Positions 17,725 through 26,790 of a DNA stretch of 64,000 nucleotides are shown one piece after another. A model generated the notes under the pieces. It had not been told where the DNA came from, did no database searches, and saw nothing but the letters and a program-made list of their open reading frames with translations. Where the stretch lies: contig NCBV01000006.1 of NCBI GenBank assembly GCA_002279355.1, positions 87,655 to 151,654 on the forward strand, written 5' to 3'. Source of the DNA: Acidiphilium sp. 37-60-79. Its GTDB lineage: Bacteria; Pseudomonadota; Alphaproteobacteria; Acetobacterales; Acetobacteraceae. The stretch's first letter is position 1. Each line of letters starts with the position of its first letter. Position numbers and translations under genes: made by a program.

Positions 17725-18001
17725 GTCGGTCTCCTCGCTTTGGCCTTGCACGTTTGGACCGTGCAACACCGGGTTGCCCAGAGCGGCCAGGACCATCCCG
17801 GCCACTCGCTCGCCTGTCCGTGAAATTGGAACCACCGGAGCATTTCTGCTCCGACACCCCATCTCCGGCTTGCGGGTTTCCCCCTTAAAACCCTTGCGGG
17901 TTACAGGCCGTCTTGGACAGGTTGATGCGCCAGCTCACACCAGCGCATCATCATGACGGCGCCAGACCTTACGATCCGCCGCCGCGCATCGTTGAATTCT
18001 A
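17725..18001 (-). promoter_or_regulatory. Presumed L10 leader region
   Basis: The 277 bases between rplA and rplJ carry several short inverted repeats, including GATGCGC/GCGCATC (17924-17930 with 17943-17949) and an AACCCGCAAGGGTTT stem-loop on the minus strand near 17885-17902. In many bacteria this gap contains the rplJ promoter and the L10-(L12) binding leader. Location and structure fit; the exact kink-turn was not resolved by eye. Confidence 0.5.
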
Positions 18002-18694
18002 TCAGACCGCCAGCGTCGACACATCAACCCGCACGCCCGGGCCCATGGTCGAAGACAAAGCCGCCTTTTGCAAATAAGTCCCCTTCGCACCGGTCGGACG
18101 GGCCTTCTGGATCGCATCGACCAGGGCCTTGGCGTTCTCAACCAGCTTATCGGCCTCAAAGCTCGCCTTGCCGATGCCCGCATGGATGATCCCCGCCTTC
18201 TCGGCACGGAACTCCACCTGACCCGACTTCGCTGCAGTAACGGCGCCCTTCACATCCATCGTGACGGTGCCAAGCTTCGGGTTCGGCATCAGCCCGCGCG
18301 GGCCCAAAATTTTACCGAGCCGACCGACCAACGCCATCATATCCGGTGTCGCAATGCAGCGATCAAACTCGATCTTGCCGCCCTGCACCGCCTCGGCCAA
18401 ATCATCGGCGCCAACCACATCCGCACCCGCCGCCTTGGCTTCATCCGCCTTGGCGCCCCGCGCAAACACACCGACGCGCAACGTCTTGCCCGTGCCATTC
18501 GGCAGCGAGATCAAGCCACGCACCATCTGATCAGCATGACGCGGATCAATGCCGAGATTCAACGAAATCTCGATCGTCTCATCGAACTTCGCCGTGGCGT
18601 TGGTTTTCACCAGCGCGACCGCATCGCCCAACGCATAGGATTTATTATGATCAACCGCAGAAGCCGCTTTGGCCAAACGCTTAATCTTTGCCAT
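18002..18694 (-). CDS. rplA: 50S ribosomal protein L1
   Basis: Mobile stalk protein that helps release E-site tRNA and, in studied bacteria, represses the L11-L1 mRNA. The 230 residues begin [20 protein letters not shown] and show the two-domain L1 pattern: [25 protein letters not shown], the inserted domain with [26 protein letters not shown], and [19 protein letters not shown]. The length is normal. It lies two bases downstream of rplK and ends before the rplJ leader. Confidence 0.98.
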   Translation of the reverse strand: MAKIKRLAKAASAVDHNKSYALGDAVALVKTNATAKFDETIEISLNLGIDPRHADQMVRGLISLPNGTGKTLRVGVFARGAKADEAKAAGADVVGADDLAEAVQGGKIEFDRCIATPDMMALVGRLGKILGPRGLMPNPKLGTVTMDVKGAVTAAKSGQVEFRAEKAGIIHAGIGKASFEADKLVENAKALVDAIQKARPTGAKGTYLQKAALSSTMGPGVRVDVSTLAV

Positions 18695-18696
18695 GA

Positions 18697-19131
18697 TCAG
18701 CCCTCCACCACCGAAAGACCCATCGACCGGGCCGACCCAACCAACATGCGCACCGCCCCATCGACGTCATTGGCATTCATATGGACCATTTTCGTTGCCG
18801 CGATCTCACGCAGCTGGCTCATGGTCACCCGGCCCACCGTGGCACCTTTGCCCGTCGTGGTCGAACCCTTGGTAATGCCGGCAGCCTTCTTGAGAAAATA
18901 GGTGTTCGGCGGGGTTTTGGTAATGAAGGTGAAGGTGCGATCGCCATAGGCGGTAATCACCACGGGCACCGGCATCCCAACTTCCATGCCCTGAGTCGCA
19001 GCGTTGAAATCTTTGCAAAACTGCATGATATTCAACCCGCGCTGACCAAGCGCCGGACCGACGGGTGGCGACGGATTGGCCTTGCCGGCCGGAATTTGCA
19101 GCTTGATATAGCCAACAATCTTTTTCGCCAC
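18697..19131 (-). CDS. rplK: 50S ribosomal protein L11
   Basis: GTPase-centre protein that binds 23S rRNA with L10 and is needed for RelA activation and thiostrepton binding. The 144 residues begin [43 protein letters not shown], the textbook L11 N-terminus with its proline-rich loop, and end with the RNA-binding domain. The start is GTG at 19131, nine bases after GAGGAG. It is the first gene of the beta operon here; secE and nusG, usually just upstream, are absent and a divergent aldo/keto reductase takes their place. Confidence 0.98.
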   Translation of the reverse strand: MAKKIVGYIKLQIPAGKANPSPPVGPALGQRGLNIMQFCKDFNAATQGMEVGMPVPVVITAYGDRTFTFITKTPPNTYFLKKAAGITKGSTTTGKGATVGRVTMSQLREIAATKMVHMNANDVDGAVRMLVGSARSMGLSVVEG

Positions 19132-19373
19132 GCGGCGATACTCCTCAATCTGATGGCCTCTCGCACGCGAGAAACGCCAATAGACCGCGGTACAAACGGC
19201 CGAACCAACCCTGGCTCAACCTCCCGCGTTCTGGTGAAGCAGCGTCCATAGCGGGTTGCCCCGCCGCTGTCGAGTCGGCTCTGCCCCCCACGATATGCAT
19301 TGCCAATCATCCCCACGCGCCCCATGTCCCCCCCAGCATCCTCGCTCGAAATTTCCAACACGGAGACTGCCCG

Positions 19374-20354
19374 ATGAAAACCCGCTCGCTTGGTGGCTTG
19401 ACCGTCTCTGCCCTCGGCCTTGGCTGCATGGGCATGTCCGATTTCTATGCCGGCCGCGATGATGCCGAATCCCGCTTGACGCTTGATCATGCACTCGAAC
19501 GCGGCATCACCTTCTTCGATACGGCCGATATGTATGGCTTCGGCGACAACGAAATTTTGCTCCGCCCGTTCCTGAAAGCGCACCGCAGCAAAATTGTGCT
19601 CGCCACCAAATTCGGCAATGAATTCACCGCTGATCGGCAACGCGTCGGCATCAATGGCCGGCCTGACTTCGTCAAGCGCGCCTGTGATGCCAGCCTGCAG
19701 CGCCTCGGCATCGAGACGATCGATCTCTATTACCAGCATCGGGTTGATCCCAACGTGCCGATCGAAGAGACCGTCGGCGCGATGGCCGAGCTCGTCAAAG
19801 CCGGCAAGGTGCGCCATCTCGGCCTGTCCGAGGCCGCTCCCGCCACCCTGCGCCGGGCCGCCAAGGTTCACAAAATCAGCGCGCTGCAAACCGAATATTC
19901 GCTCTGGACCCGCGATCCTGAGGGCGAACTGCTCGAAACCGTGCGCGATTTAGGCATCGGTTTTGTGCCCTACTCGCCGCTGGGCCGGGGTTTTCTCACC
20001 GGCGCTATCACCAAACCCGAGGACCTCGCGGCCGATGATTGGCGGCACAACAATCCACGCTTCCAGGGTGAAAATTTCGTCAAAAACCTCAAGCTGGTCG
20101 AGGCGGTGCGCGATCTTGCCACGCAAAAAGGCTGCACGCCGAGCCAGTTGGCGCTGGCCTGGGTACTTGCCCAGGGCGAGGACATCGTGCCCATTCCCGG
20201 CACCAAGCGCCGGACCTATCTCGATGAAAATATCGGCGCGCTTGACGTGCGCTTGACCGCCGAGGACCTCACAACCATCGACCGGATCATGCCGCCCGGC
20301 ACCGTCGCTGGCACGCGCTACCCGGAGGCCGCCTTGAAAGCGCTTAATCGTTAG
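19374..20354 (+). CDS. Aldo/keto reductase family oxidoreductase
   Basis: NADPH-dependent cytosolic reductase of carbonyl compounds, AKR superfamily, closest in style to YajO/AKR13-type proteins. The 326 residues form a TIM barrel with the catalytic tetrad visible: Asp and Tyr in [14 protein letters not shown], Lys in VLATKFGNE, His in [11 protein letters not shown]. The C-terminal [26 protein letters not shown] segment is the nucleotide-binding loop. The physiological substrate cannot be told. It is divergent from rplK and convergent with gltX. Confidence 0.9.
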   Translation: MKTRSLGGLTVSALGLGCMGMSDFYAGRDDAESRLTLDHALERGITFFDTADMYGFGDNEILLRPFLKAHRSKIVLATKFGNEFTADRQRVGINGRPDFVKRACDASLQRLGIETIDLYYQHRVDPNVPIEETVGAMAELVKAGKVRHLGLSEAAPATLRRAAKVHKISALQTEYSLWTRDPEGELLETVRDLGIGFVPYSPLGRGFLTGAITKPEDLAADDWRHNNPRFQGENFVKNLKLVEAVRDLATQKGCTPSQLALAWVLAQGEDIVPIPGTKRRTYLDENIGALDVRLTAEDLTTIDRIMPPGTVAGTRYPEAALKALNR

Positions 20355-20387
20355 AGCGCGATTGCTTATCATCATTCACGCTCTAAC
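20350..20387 (+). promoter_or_regulatory. Hairpin overlapping the reductase stop codon
   Basis: 9-bp inverted repeat GTTAGAGCG/CGCTCTAAC (20350-20358 and 20379-20387) with a 20-base loop; the first arm contains the aldo/keto reductase TAG stop. The sequence after it is only mildly T-rich, so it is a weak terminator candidate. Confidence 0.3.
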
Positions 20388-20468
20388 CTTTGTTTGCCGA
20401 TCAATTTCATTGGTTTAGGTTGTGTCTTTCGATTCGACCCAAACCAATATTGATCTAAAACAACCCGC

Positions 20469-20508
20469 GAGAGGATTATCCGCACGCCGGCGACCGGATA
20501 ATCCTCTC
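20469..20508. terminator. Candidate bidirectional terminator between reductase and gltX
   Basis: Perfect 14-bp stem (20469-20482 with 20495-20508) and a 12-base loop between the convergent aldo/keto reductase and gltX genes. On the minus strand the stem is followed by GCGGGTTGTTTT, giving a short U-run for gltX. On the plus strand no U-run follows. Confidence 0.55.
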
Positions 20509-20553
20509 AATATCGCGCCGCAGCCTGCGTTAATTTGAATCAATCGCCCGAAA

Positions 20554-21954
20554 TCACTCGGCCAATATCGCAAAAACGCGCCGCTCGACATCATGCTGCC
20601 CCAGCGTTTCCATCACCGCATCAATCGGTGGGCTCGTAGTGCTGCCGGTGAGGGCGGCGCGCAGCGGTTCAGCGACCAACCCCAATTTTTTCCCAACGGC
20701 TTCAGCATGAGCCACCATCGCCTGATAGAGAGACGGCGCGGTGTAATCGGTTTGCGCGAAAGCGAGCAGCAGGGCGGACAAATCATCGCGCGCCTCCTCG
20801 GTCAGCAGCGCGAGGGCCTTCGGGGTGAAGGGCAGCGGCGTATCGCGCACCAAAAACAGCGCGGATTCAGCGAGTTCAGCGAGCGTGCGCGCCCGCTCCT
20901 GCAAACGCGGCATCAGCTTTTGCACGCGTTCGGCCGCAATCGGGGTAAGCGTTGCATCAAGCAGCGCTTCGATGCGCGGCAGCGTCAGTGCGGTCAGCCG
21001 ATCGGGGTCGGCCGCGCGCAGCCACACCGCATTAACCTGGATCAATTTTTTATAATCCATTTTCGCCGCACCGCGCCCAACGCCATCCAGATCGAACAAT
21101 TTAATCTGGTCATCGCGCGAGAGAATTTCGGCATCGCCATGGCCCCAACCCAAACGGAGCAAATAATTGCACAAGGCTTCGGGCAGATACCCCTCATCGC
21201 GGAATTGCAAGCTGGAAACCGCGCCATGACGCTTGGAGAGCTTGCCCCCATCCGGCCCATGGATCAGCGGCAAATGCGCAAATTCCGGGCGGCTCCACCC
21301 CATAGCGTCATAAATTTGCGCCTGCCGAAACGTGTTGGTCAAATGGTCATCACCGCGAATCACATGGGTGATGTCCATGTCATGATCATCGACCACCACG
21401 GCGTGCAAATAAGTCGGCACGCCATTGGAGCGGAGCAAAATCATGTCATCGAGTTCGGCATTCTGCACGCGAACCTCGCCTTTGACCCGATCATGCACGA
21501 TTGTTTCGCCACTGCGCGGCGCTTTCAGCCGGATGACCGGATCAACACCCGCTGGCGCCTCGGACGGGTCACGATCACGCCAACGGCCATCATAGCGAAA
21601 CGGCTTTTTCGCCGCATCGGCCTGCGCGCGCATCTCCGCCAACTCCTCCCGCGAGCAATAGCAGCGATAGGCGGTACCGGCTTGCACCATCGCCTCGGCA
21701 ACCTCACGGTGGCGCGCATAGCGGGTCGATTGAAACACCGGCGGCTCATCGGGCTTGAGGTCGAGCCAATCAAGCACGTCGAAAATCACCTGGGTCGCCG
21801 CTTCCGTGCTGCGCTCGGTATCGGTATCCTCAACACGCAGCAAAAACGCGCCGCCATGGTGCCGGGCAAAAAGGAAATTGAACAAAGCCGTGCGCACGCT
21901 GCCAATATGCAGCATGCCGGTGGGCGAGGGGGCGAAGCGAACACGAATGGTCAT
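20554..21954 (-). CDS. gltX: Glutamate--tRNA ligase
   Basis: Class I aminoacyl-tRNA synthetase that charges tRNA-Glu (and, if nondiscriminating, tRNA-Gln for later amidation). The 466 residues begin MTIRVRFAPSPTGMLHIGS with the HIGH-type motif at residues 16-19, and the KMSKS-type motif reads KLSKRHG near residue 237. The anticodon-binding helical domain fills the last third. The ATG at 21954 is preferred over an upstream TTG. It is the last gene of a minus-strand operon with a lipoprotein, pyrD and a HAD phosphatase. Many alphaproteobacteria carry two gltX copies, so its tRNA specificity is open. Confidence 0.96.
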   Translation of the reverse strand: MTIRVRFAPSPTGMLHIGSVRTALFNFLFARHHGGAFLLRVEDTDTERSTEAATQVIFDVLDWLDLKPDEPPVFQSTRYARHREVAEAMVQAGTAYRCYCSREELAEMRAQADAAKKPFRYDGRWRDRDPSEAPAGVDPVIRLKAPRSGETIVHDRVKGEVRVQNAELDDMILLRSNGVPTYLHAVVVDDHDMDITHVIRGDDHLTNTFRQAQIYDAMGWSRPEFAHLPLIHGPDGGKLSKRHGAVSSLQFRDEGYLPEALCNYLLRLGWGHGDAEILSRDDQIKLFDLDGVGRGAAKMDYKKLIQVNAVWLRAADPDRLTALTLPRIEALLDATLTPIAAERVQKLMPRLQERARTLAELAESALFLVRDTPLPFTPKALALLTEEARDDLSALLLAFAQTDYTAPSLYQAMVAHAEAVGKKLGLVAEPLRAALTGSTTSPPIDAVMETLGQHDVERRVFAILAE

Positions 21955-21978
21955 AACCAATTCGCTATCACAAAACCC

Positions 21979-22806
21979 CTACCAAGTGAACGCAGGCAAT
22001 ATCGCAACAGGGCTGAGCCCGGCGCTGGCGCAAGCCGATGGCGCTTGCTCGGTGGTGAACGCGTGAATGCCGCCGAGAATAAACACCGAATCGATACCAG
22101 CCGCCTTGGCACCTGCTATATCGGTGCGCAGCGAATCCCCCACCGCGAGGGTGCGTTTGCGCCGCGTGCCCAACATCGCGAGGGTGGGGCCATAAATGGC
22201 CGGGTCGGGTTTGCCGCGGGTAATCACCATACCGCCCCGGGCCGCGTAAATCTCGGCAAGCAAGCCCGCGCAGATAATGCGCTTGCCCGCCCGCACCACC
22301 TCGAGGTCAGGGTTGGCGCACACCATCGGCAAGCCCGCCGCCAACGCCGCATTCAACACATCATCATAAGCCGCCGGATCGCTCTCGCCCGCCAAATCAT
22401 CAGGGCCGGTGTTGAGCAAAAAATCCGCCTGCTCCGCGCGCTCAACCTCGATCAACGGCAAATCGTCAAACAAATTGCGATCACGCGCCGGACCCAAATG
22501 CAGCAATCGCGACCCCAGCGGGGCGAATGCTGGATCGGTGCGATCCCGCAAGGCGCTGTGCACCGCCTCGCCGCTGCTCATCACCCCATCATGCAAATCC
22601 GGCGTAATCCCCATGGCCGCGAGTGCGGTCACTACGGCGGCAGCCCGGCGCGGTGCATTGGAGAGAAACACCACGCGCTTTTGCCACGCGCGCAACCAAA
22701 TCAACGTATCTATCACCCCCGGATAAGGCCGCACCCCGTCATGCACGACACCCCAGAGATCAACGATGAACCCGTCATACGCGCTGGCAAGGTCGGAAAA
22801 GCTCAT
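21979..22806 (-). CDS. HAD-superfamily IIA phosphatase, TIGR01459-like
   Basis: Predicted NagD-like cytosolic phosphatase with a HAD fold. The 275 residues carry the nucleophile motif GFIVDLWGVVHDG near residue 12, motif II VVFLSNAPRR near residue 46, and motif III/IV GKPDPAIYGPTLAMLG with AVGDSLRTDIAGAKAAGIDSVFILGG. The first Asp is kept, so the protein should be active. Family members of this type are widespread in alphaproteobacteria with no firm substrate. Its ATG overlaps the pyrD stop (ATGA), so it is co-translated with pyrD, and gltX follows 24 bases later. Confidence 0.88.
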   Translation of the reverse strand: MSFSDLASAYDGFIVDLWGVVHDGVRPYPGVIDTLIWLRAWQKRVVFLSNAPRRAAAVVTALAAMGITPDLHDGVMSSGEAVHSALRDRTDPAFAPLGSRLLHLGPARDRNLFDDLPLIEVERAEQADFLLNTGPDDLAGESDPAAYDDVLNAALAAGLPMVCANPDLEVVRAGKRIICAGLLAEIYAARGGMVITRGKPDPAIYGPTLAMLGTRRKRTLAVGDSLRTDIAGAKAAGIDSVFILGGIHAFTTEQAPSACASAGLSPVAILPAFTW

Positions 22807-23873
22807 GGTGCCAACTCCGCCAAACGATCCGCATCCCGCCCGATAATATCGGTGAGCCGCTCGCCGTCATATTGCGCGAGTAACCCCGGCAAACCCGCAA
22901 CGATATGCTTGATCACCGCCGGGCCCTGATAAACGAAGCTGGTGTAAAGCTGCACCAAGCTCGCCCCCGCCCGCAGCTTGGTGAAAGCTTGGGCGGGCGT
23001 GGCGACGCCACCGGCCCCGATGAGCACCAGCCGATCCCCGGCTAGCAAACGGATCTGGGCGAGCATGCGCGTTGACCGATTAAACAGCGGCGCGCCCGAC
23101 AGCCCCCCGGCCTCGCTGCGCGCCGGATCGCGCAGGCTCTCAGGCCGTGCCAGGGTGGTGTTACTGATGATCAACCCGGCAACCCGCTGCTCAATCGCCA
23201 TCGCCACCAAATCAGGCAACGCCGCCGCGTCCAAATCAGGCGCAAGCTTAACCAGCAAGGGCGGATGGCTCGGCACGGTCTGGGCAATCGCGCCAATAAT
23301 CGCCCCGAGCCGATCCACACGCTGCCAATCGCGCAGGCCGGGCGTGTTGGGCGACGAGACGTTGATGGTGATATAATCAGCATCGGCGGCAATGGCTTGA
23401 ACCAGAAACGGGTAATCAACCAAGGGCTCCGCGCCCTCTTTATTGATACCAAGATTGGCCCCCAGCATGGCGCGCCGCCCCTCGGCCCGCGCCGCAGCGG
23501 CAAAGCCCGCCGCAAAAGCCTCGATGCCGCGATTATTGAAACCCATCCGATTGATCAGCGCCTGATCAGCGCGCAGCCGAAACAAGCGCGGGCGCGAATT
23601 ACCGGGCTGAGCCCGGCGGGTCACGGTGCCCGCCTCAATGAACGAAAAACCAACCCCAGCAAGGCCCGGCAGCGCGATGGCATCCTTGTCAAACCCAGCT
23701 GCCAAGCCAATCGGATGTGCCAGCGTGCGGCCAAACATCGTGCTCGCCAAACGCGGGTCAACCTTCAGCTGATTTTGGCCCCAACCGGCGCGGAGCGAAG
23801 CCATTGCCAAGCGATGCGCCGTTTCCGGCGCGAAACGCTGCAGGAGCGGAACAGCCAGATCGGCGAGCGCCAT
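22803..23873 (-). CDS. pyrD: Dihydroorotate dehydrogenase (quinone), class 2
   Basis: Membrane-associated flavoenzyme of de novo pyrimidine synthesis, oxidising dihydroorotate to orotate with electrons passed to ubiquinone. The 356 residues show an N-terminal amphipathic helix region typical of class 2, FMN-barrel motifs AAGFDKDAIALPGL and FNNRGIEAFA, and the catalytic-serine segment ITINVSSPNTPGLRDWQ. The C-terminal LIGAGGVATPAQAFTKLRAGASLVQLYTSFVY is the phosphate-binding loop. Its ATG overlaps the upstream lipoprotein stop by one base, and its stop overlaps the HAD gene start. Confidence 0.97.
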   Translation of the reverse strand: MALADLAVPLLQRFAPETAHRLAMASLRAGWGQNQLKVDPRLASTMFGRTLAHPIGLAAGFDKDAIALPGLAGVGFSFIEAGTVTRRAQPGNSRPRLFRLRADQALINRMGFNNRGIEAFAAGFAAAARAEGRRAMLGANLGINKEGAEPLVDYPFLVQAIAADADYITINVSSPNTPGLRDWQRVDRLGAIIGAIAQTVPSHPPLLVKLAPDLDAAALPDLVAMAIEQRVAGLIISNTTLARPESLRDPARSEAGGLSGAPLFNRSTRMLAQIRLLAGDRLVLIGAGGVATPAQAFTKLRAGASLVQLYTSFVYQGPAVIKHIVAGLPGLLAQYDGERLTDIIGRDADRLAELAP

Positions 23874-24316
23874 TATTTCGCGAGAACCACAATCTCCGGC
23901 CCGGTGGGCGCCGGGGCCTTGTCAATCATCGTCGGCCCGGCGAGCGAAACATGGCTGGTGGACACCCCATCCGCCACGATCGCGTCAGCCACCAGTGCTG
24001 CTTCCGGCGCCAGCGGCACAAGCTGTTCCTCGGTCACGCTGGGAATCGCGGCGGGCGGACCAACCAATGCGACGCGAAACTGCGCTGTCGGCTTGATTTT
24101 CAGCGCCGCCTTCACCGCATAGCTGAGCGACGGCCCCCAATCAGCCGCGTTCTCCGGAATGATCACCAACGGCAATTGCCCGTCAAACTTGGTTAACGCG
24201 GCAACATTCACCAACGAGGGCGCATCGGCATAAGGCCCTGGCACTTTCGGGTGCGTCAACGCGCATCCTGACAGGGCGGGAACCACGAACAGGGCAAGGA
24301 ACGATATTTTGCGCAT
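23873..24316 (-). CDS. Predicted lipoprotein of unknown function
   Basis: A 147-residue protein beginning MRKISFLALFVVPALSGC, a short type II signal peptide with the lipobox LSGC, so it should be a lipid-anchored envelope protein. The mature part has no recognised domain; it is Ala/Pro-rich with a PLVIIPENAADWGPSLSYAVKAAL stretch suggestive of a small alpha/beta fold. A second ATG three codons upstream (24325) is possible; neither has a strong ribosome-binding site. Its stop overlaps the pyrD start, so it heads the pyrD-HAD-gltX operon. I do not recognise the family. Confidence 0.75.
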   Translation of the reverse strand: MRKISFLALFVVPALSGCALTHPKVPGPYADAPSLVNVAALTKFDGQLPLVIIPENAADWGPSLSYAVKAALKIKPTAQFRVALVGPPAAIPSVTEEQLVPLAPEAALVADAIVADGVSTSHVSLAGPTMIDKAPAPTGPEIVVLAK

Positions 24317-24389
24317 GCCCGGCATTTACTGGAGTGCCGGGCAATCGACAATGGGCATGGCGGCATCCCGCCGCAGCGTTACCGCAGCT

Positions 24390-25235
24390 TCATCCGCCGG
24401 TCACACGCTGGCATTGTTCACCCAATCCGCTCACACCGAGTCGCATCATTTGTCCCGCCCGCAAAAACACCGGCTCCGGCTTTTTGCCGAGGCCCACACC
24501 GGGCGGCGTGCCGGTTGCGATGATGTCGCCCGGCTGCAAGGCGATGAAGTCACTGACATACGCAACCAGCTTGCGCACGCCAAAAATCATAGTCCTTGTA
24601 TTGCCCGTCTGCATGCGTTGACCATCAACATCACACCATAAATCCAGATTTTGCGGATCTGGCACCTCATCGGCGGTCACCAAATATGGGCCGGTTGGCC
24701 CGAAGCTGGGGCAGCCTTTGCCCTTATCCCAGGTGCCGCCGCGTTTCATCTGATAATCGCGCTCGCTGACATCATTGACCACGCAATAGCCAGCGACATG
24801 CGCCATGGCGTCGGCCTCGGTGATATAGGATCCGCCAGTGCCGATCACCACGCCGAGTTCTACCTCCCAATCGGTGCTGGTCGAGCCGCGTGGGATGACA
24901 ACGTCATCATTCGGACCCGCATAGGCGCTCCCCGCTTTCAGAAAAATAATCGGCTCTACCGGGATTTTTGCCCCGGTTTCCGCCGCGTGATCGGCATAAT
25001 TGAGGCCAATGCAAATGAAATTGACTGGGCGCGGCACCGGTGGGCCGATGCGCGTCTCGGCGGGAAGCAGCGGCAAGGCGAGCGGATCGATCAAAGCCAG
25101 CGCCTTGAGCCGCTCCGGTGCGAGCGATGCACCGTCCAGCACCGACAAATGGGCCGAGAGATCGCGTAACCCGCCCGCCTTATCAACCATGCCGGGCCGC
25201 TCAGCGCCATGCGTGCCATGTCGAAATAACTTCAT
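24390..25235 (-). CDS. Fumarylacetoacetate hydrolase family protein
   Basis: Cytosolic metal-dependent C-C or C-O lyase/hydratase of the FAH superfamily. The 281 residues contain the conserved core PVNFICIGLNYADHAAETG near residue 70, PIIFLKAGSAYAGPNDDVVIP, the metal-ligand region DWEVELGVVIG with its acidic residues, and GDIIATGTPPGVGLGKKP near the end. Members act as diketo-acid hydrolases or ureidoglycolate lyases; the substrate is not resolved. The start follows GGGGAG. It is divergent from the aminotransferase operon, which suggests a shared catabolic setting. Confidence 0.88.
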   Translation of the reverse strand: MKLFRHGTHGAERPGMVDKAGGLRDLSAHLSVLDGASLAPERLKALALIDPLALPLLPAETRIGPPVPRPVNFICIGLNYADHAAETGAKIPVEPIIFLKAGSAYAGPNDDVVIPRGSTSTDWEVELGVVIGTGGSYITEADAMAHVAGYCVVNDVSERDYQMKRGGTWDKGKGCPSFGPTGPYLVTADEVPDPQNLDLWCDVDGQRMQTGNTRTMIFGVRKLVAYVSDFIALQPGDIIATGTPPGVGLGKKPEPVFLRAGQMMRLGVSGLGEQCQRVTGG

Positions 25236-25421
25236 TTTTGCTCCCCTGGGTTTATGGAAATCAACTTAGGCCAATGCCTGCATCGAGGAAAGCACGCCAG
25301 CAACGCCGACCGCGCACATGACTAGAATATTAAACACTGTCTCGGACAACGCCGAGGGAGAGATATTACTTGCCGAACCTATGTCGAAAATATTAAGCTT
25401 TCTGCCTTGCAGGAGATTATC

Positions 25422-26747
25422 ATGAGCCAAGCCACCCCCCGTTCCAACGAGCCACTGATCCATCACTGGATGCCTTTCACCCCCAACCGACAATTCTTGG
25501 AGGCGCCGCGTATGCTCGCCCGCGCCGAGGGGGTGCATTATTGGAATAGTGCCGGTGAAAAACTGCTCGACGGTATTTCCGGCCTATACACCACCCCCGC
25601 CGGACATGGTCGTCGCGAAATTCGCGAGGCCGTCGCCAAACAAATGGAAGAGCTTGATTTTGCACCGCCCTTTCAATTCGGGGTGCCCGGCTCCTTCCGA
25701 CTCGCTCATGAACTGACCCGCATTTTGCCTGCCCCGCTGAGCCGGGTTTTTTTCGCCGGATCTGGGTCGGAAGCCGTGGAAACGGCGCTGAAAATTGCCA
25801 TCAACTATCATCGCGCGCGCGGCCAGGGCCAACGCCAACGGCTGATCGGTCGGGCGCGGGGCTATCATGGGGTCAATTTTGCCGGCTGGTCGGTGGGCGG
25901 GATGGTGAAAAACCGCGAAGCCTTCGGCCTCGGCCTGCCGGGCGTCGCCCATTTGCGCCACACCCATATCCCAGAAAATCGTCATGTGATCGGCCAAGGC
26001 CCGCATGGCGGCATCGATCTCGCGGATGATTTGCAAAGGTTGATCGATCTGCATGGCGCTGACACGATTGCCGCCTGCATCGTCGAACCCATCGCAGGCT
26101 CAACCGGCATTCTGGTCCCGCCGGTGGATTATCTCCAACGCCTGCGCAGCATTTGCGACAAATACGGCATCCTCCTGATCTTTGATGAGGTGATTTGCGG
26201 CTTCGGGCGCACCGGCTATCCGTTCGCAGCCCAAGCCTTCGGCGTAACCCCCGATATAATGACCATGGCCAAGGCGATCACCAACGGCAACATCCCGATG
26301 GCCGCGGTCGCGGTGCGCGAGGAAATCCAGCAAGCGATTTTCGATGTCGCCGGGCCAGACGCGATCGAGTTTTTCCATGGCTACACCTACTCAGCGCACC
26401 CGGTTGCCTGCGCCGCCGCACTGGCAACCCTGAAACTCTATCGCGATGAGGATTTGTTCGCCCGCGCCGCCACCATGGCTCCTGGTTTTCTCGCTCGGAT
26501 TGCCGATCTCGCGCATCTGCCCTGCGTGATCGATACGCGTGGCTACGGGCTGCTCGGCGCCGCCGATTTGGCGCCCGGCGCCAGCCCCGGCGCGCGCGGT
26601 TTCGCCGTGATGCGCCGCTGTTTCGATCAGGGCTTGGTGCTCCGGGTGACCGGCGATACGGTGATTTTCTCGCCCATGTTCATCACCAGCGAAGACCAGC
26701 TTGATGCGATGTTCACCATTCTCCGGCGCGTGCTAGAGACCATATAG
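25422..26747 (+). CDS. Class III omega-amino acid--pyruvate aminotransferase
   Basis: PLP-dependent transaminase that moves a terminal amino group (beta-alanine, GABA, diamines or similar) to pyruvate. The 441 residues include the PLP phosphate-contact AGSGSEAVETALKIA near residue 110, LLIFDEVICGFGRTG with the cofactor Asp, and the Schiff-base lysine in MTMAKAITNG. The start ATG at 25422 lies six bases after AGGAG. It opens an operon with an aldehyde dehydrogenase and an SDR, so the product semialdehyde is presumably oxidised by the next gene. The exact amine is unknown. Confidence 0.9.
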   Translation: MSQATPRSNEPLIHHWMPFTPNRQFLEAPRMLARAEGVHYWNSAGEKLLDGISGLYTTPAGHGRREIREAVAKQMEELDFAPPFQFGVPGSFRLAHELTRILPAPLSRVFFAGSGSEAVETALKIAINYHRARGQGQRQRLIGRARGYHGVNFAGWSVGGMVKNREAFGLGLPGVAHLRHTHIPENRHVIGQGPHGGIDLADDLQRLIDLHGADTIAACIVEPIAGSTGILVPPVDYLQRLRSICDKYGILLIFDEVICGFGRTGYPFAAQAFGVTPDIMTMAKAITNGNIPMAAVAVREEIQQAIFDVAGPDAIEFFHGYTYSAHPVACAAALATLKLYRDEDLFARAATMAPGFLARIADLAHLPCVIDTRGYGLLGAADLAPGASPGARGFAVMRRCFDQGLVLRVTGDTVIFSPMFITSEDQLDAMFTILRRVLETI

Positions 26748-26790
26748 AGCATCAACTTTAGAAATCTCATCACACGCAACGGAGCGAACA

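Noticed and set aside
20593..22929. 778-codon plus-strand frame opposite gltX and the HAD gene
   Set aside because: It runs antisense to genes with full catalytic motifs, is rich in His/Arg/Gln as expected of a shadow frame, and has no ribosome-binding site or known domain.
25320..25400. AATATTAA direct repeats (25326-25333 and 25389-25396) upstream of the aminotransferase
   Set aside because: Short and A+T-only; likely chance in an A+T-rich promoter region.
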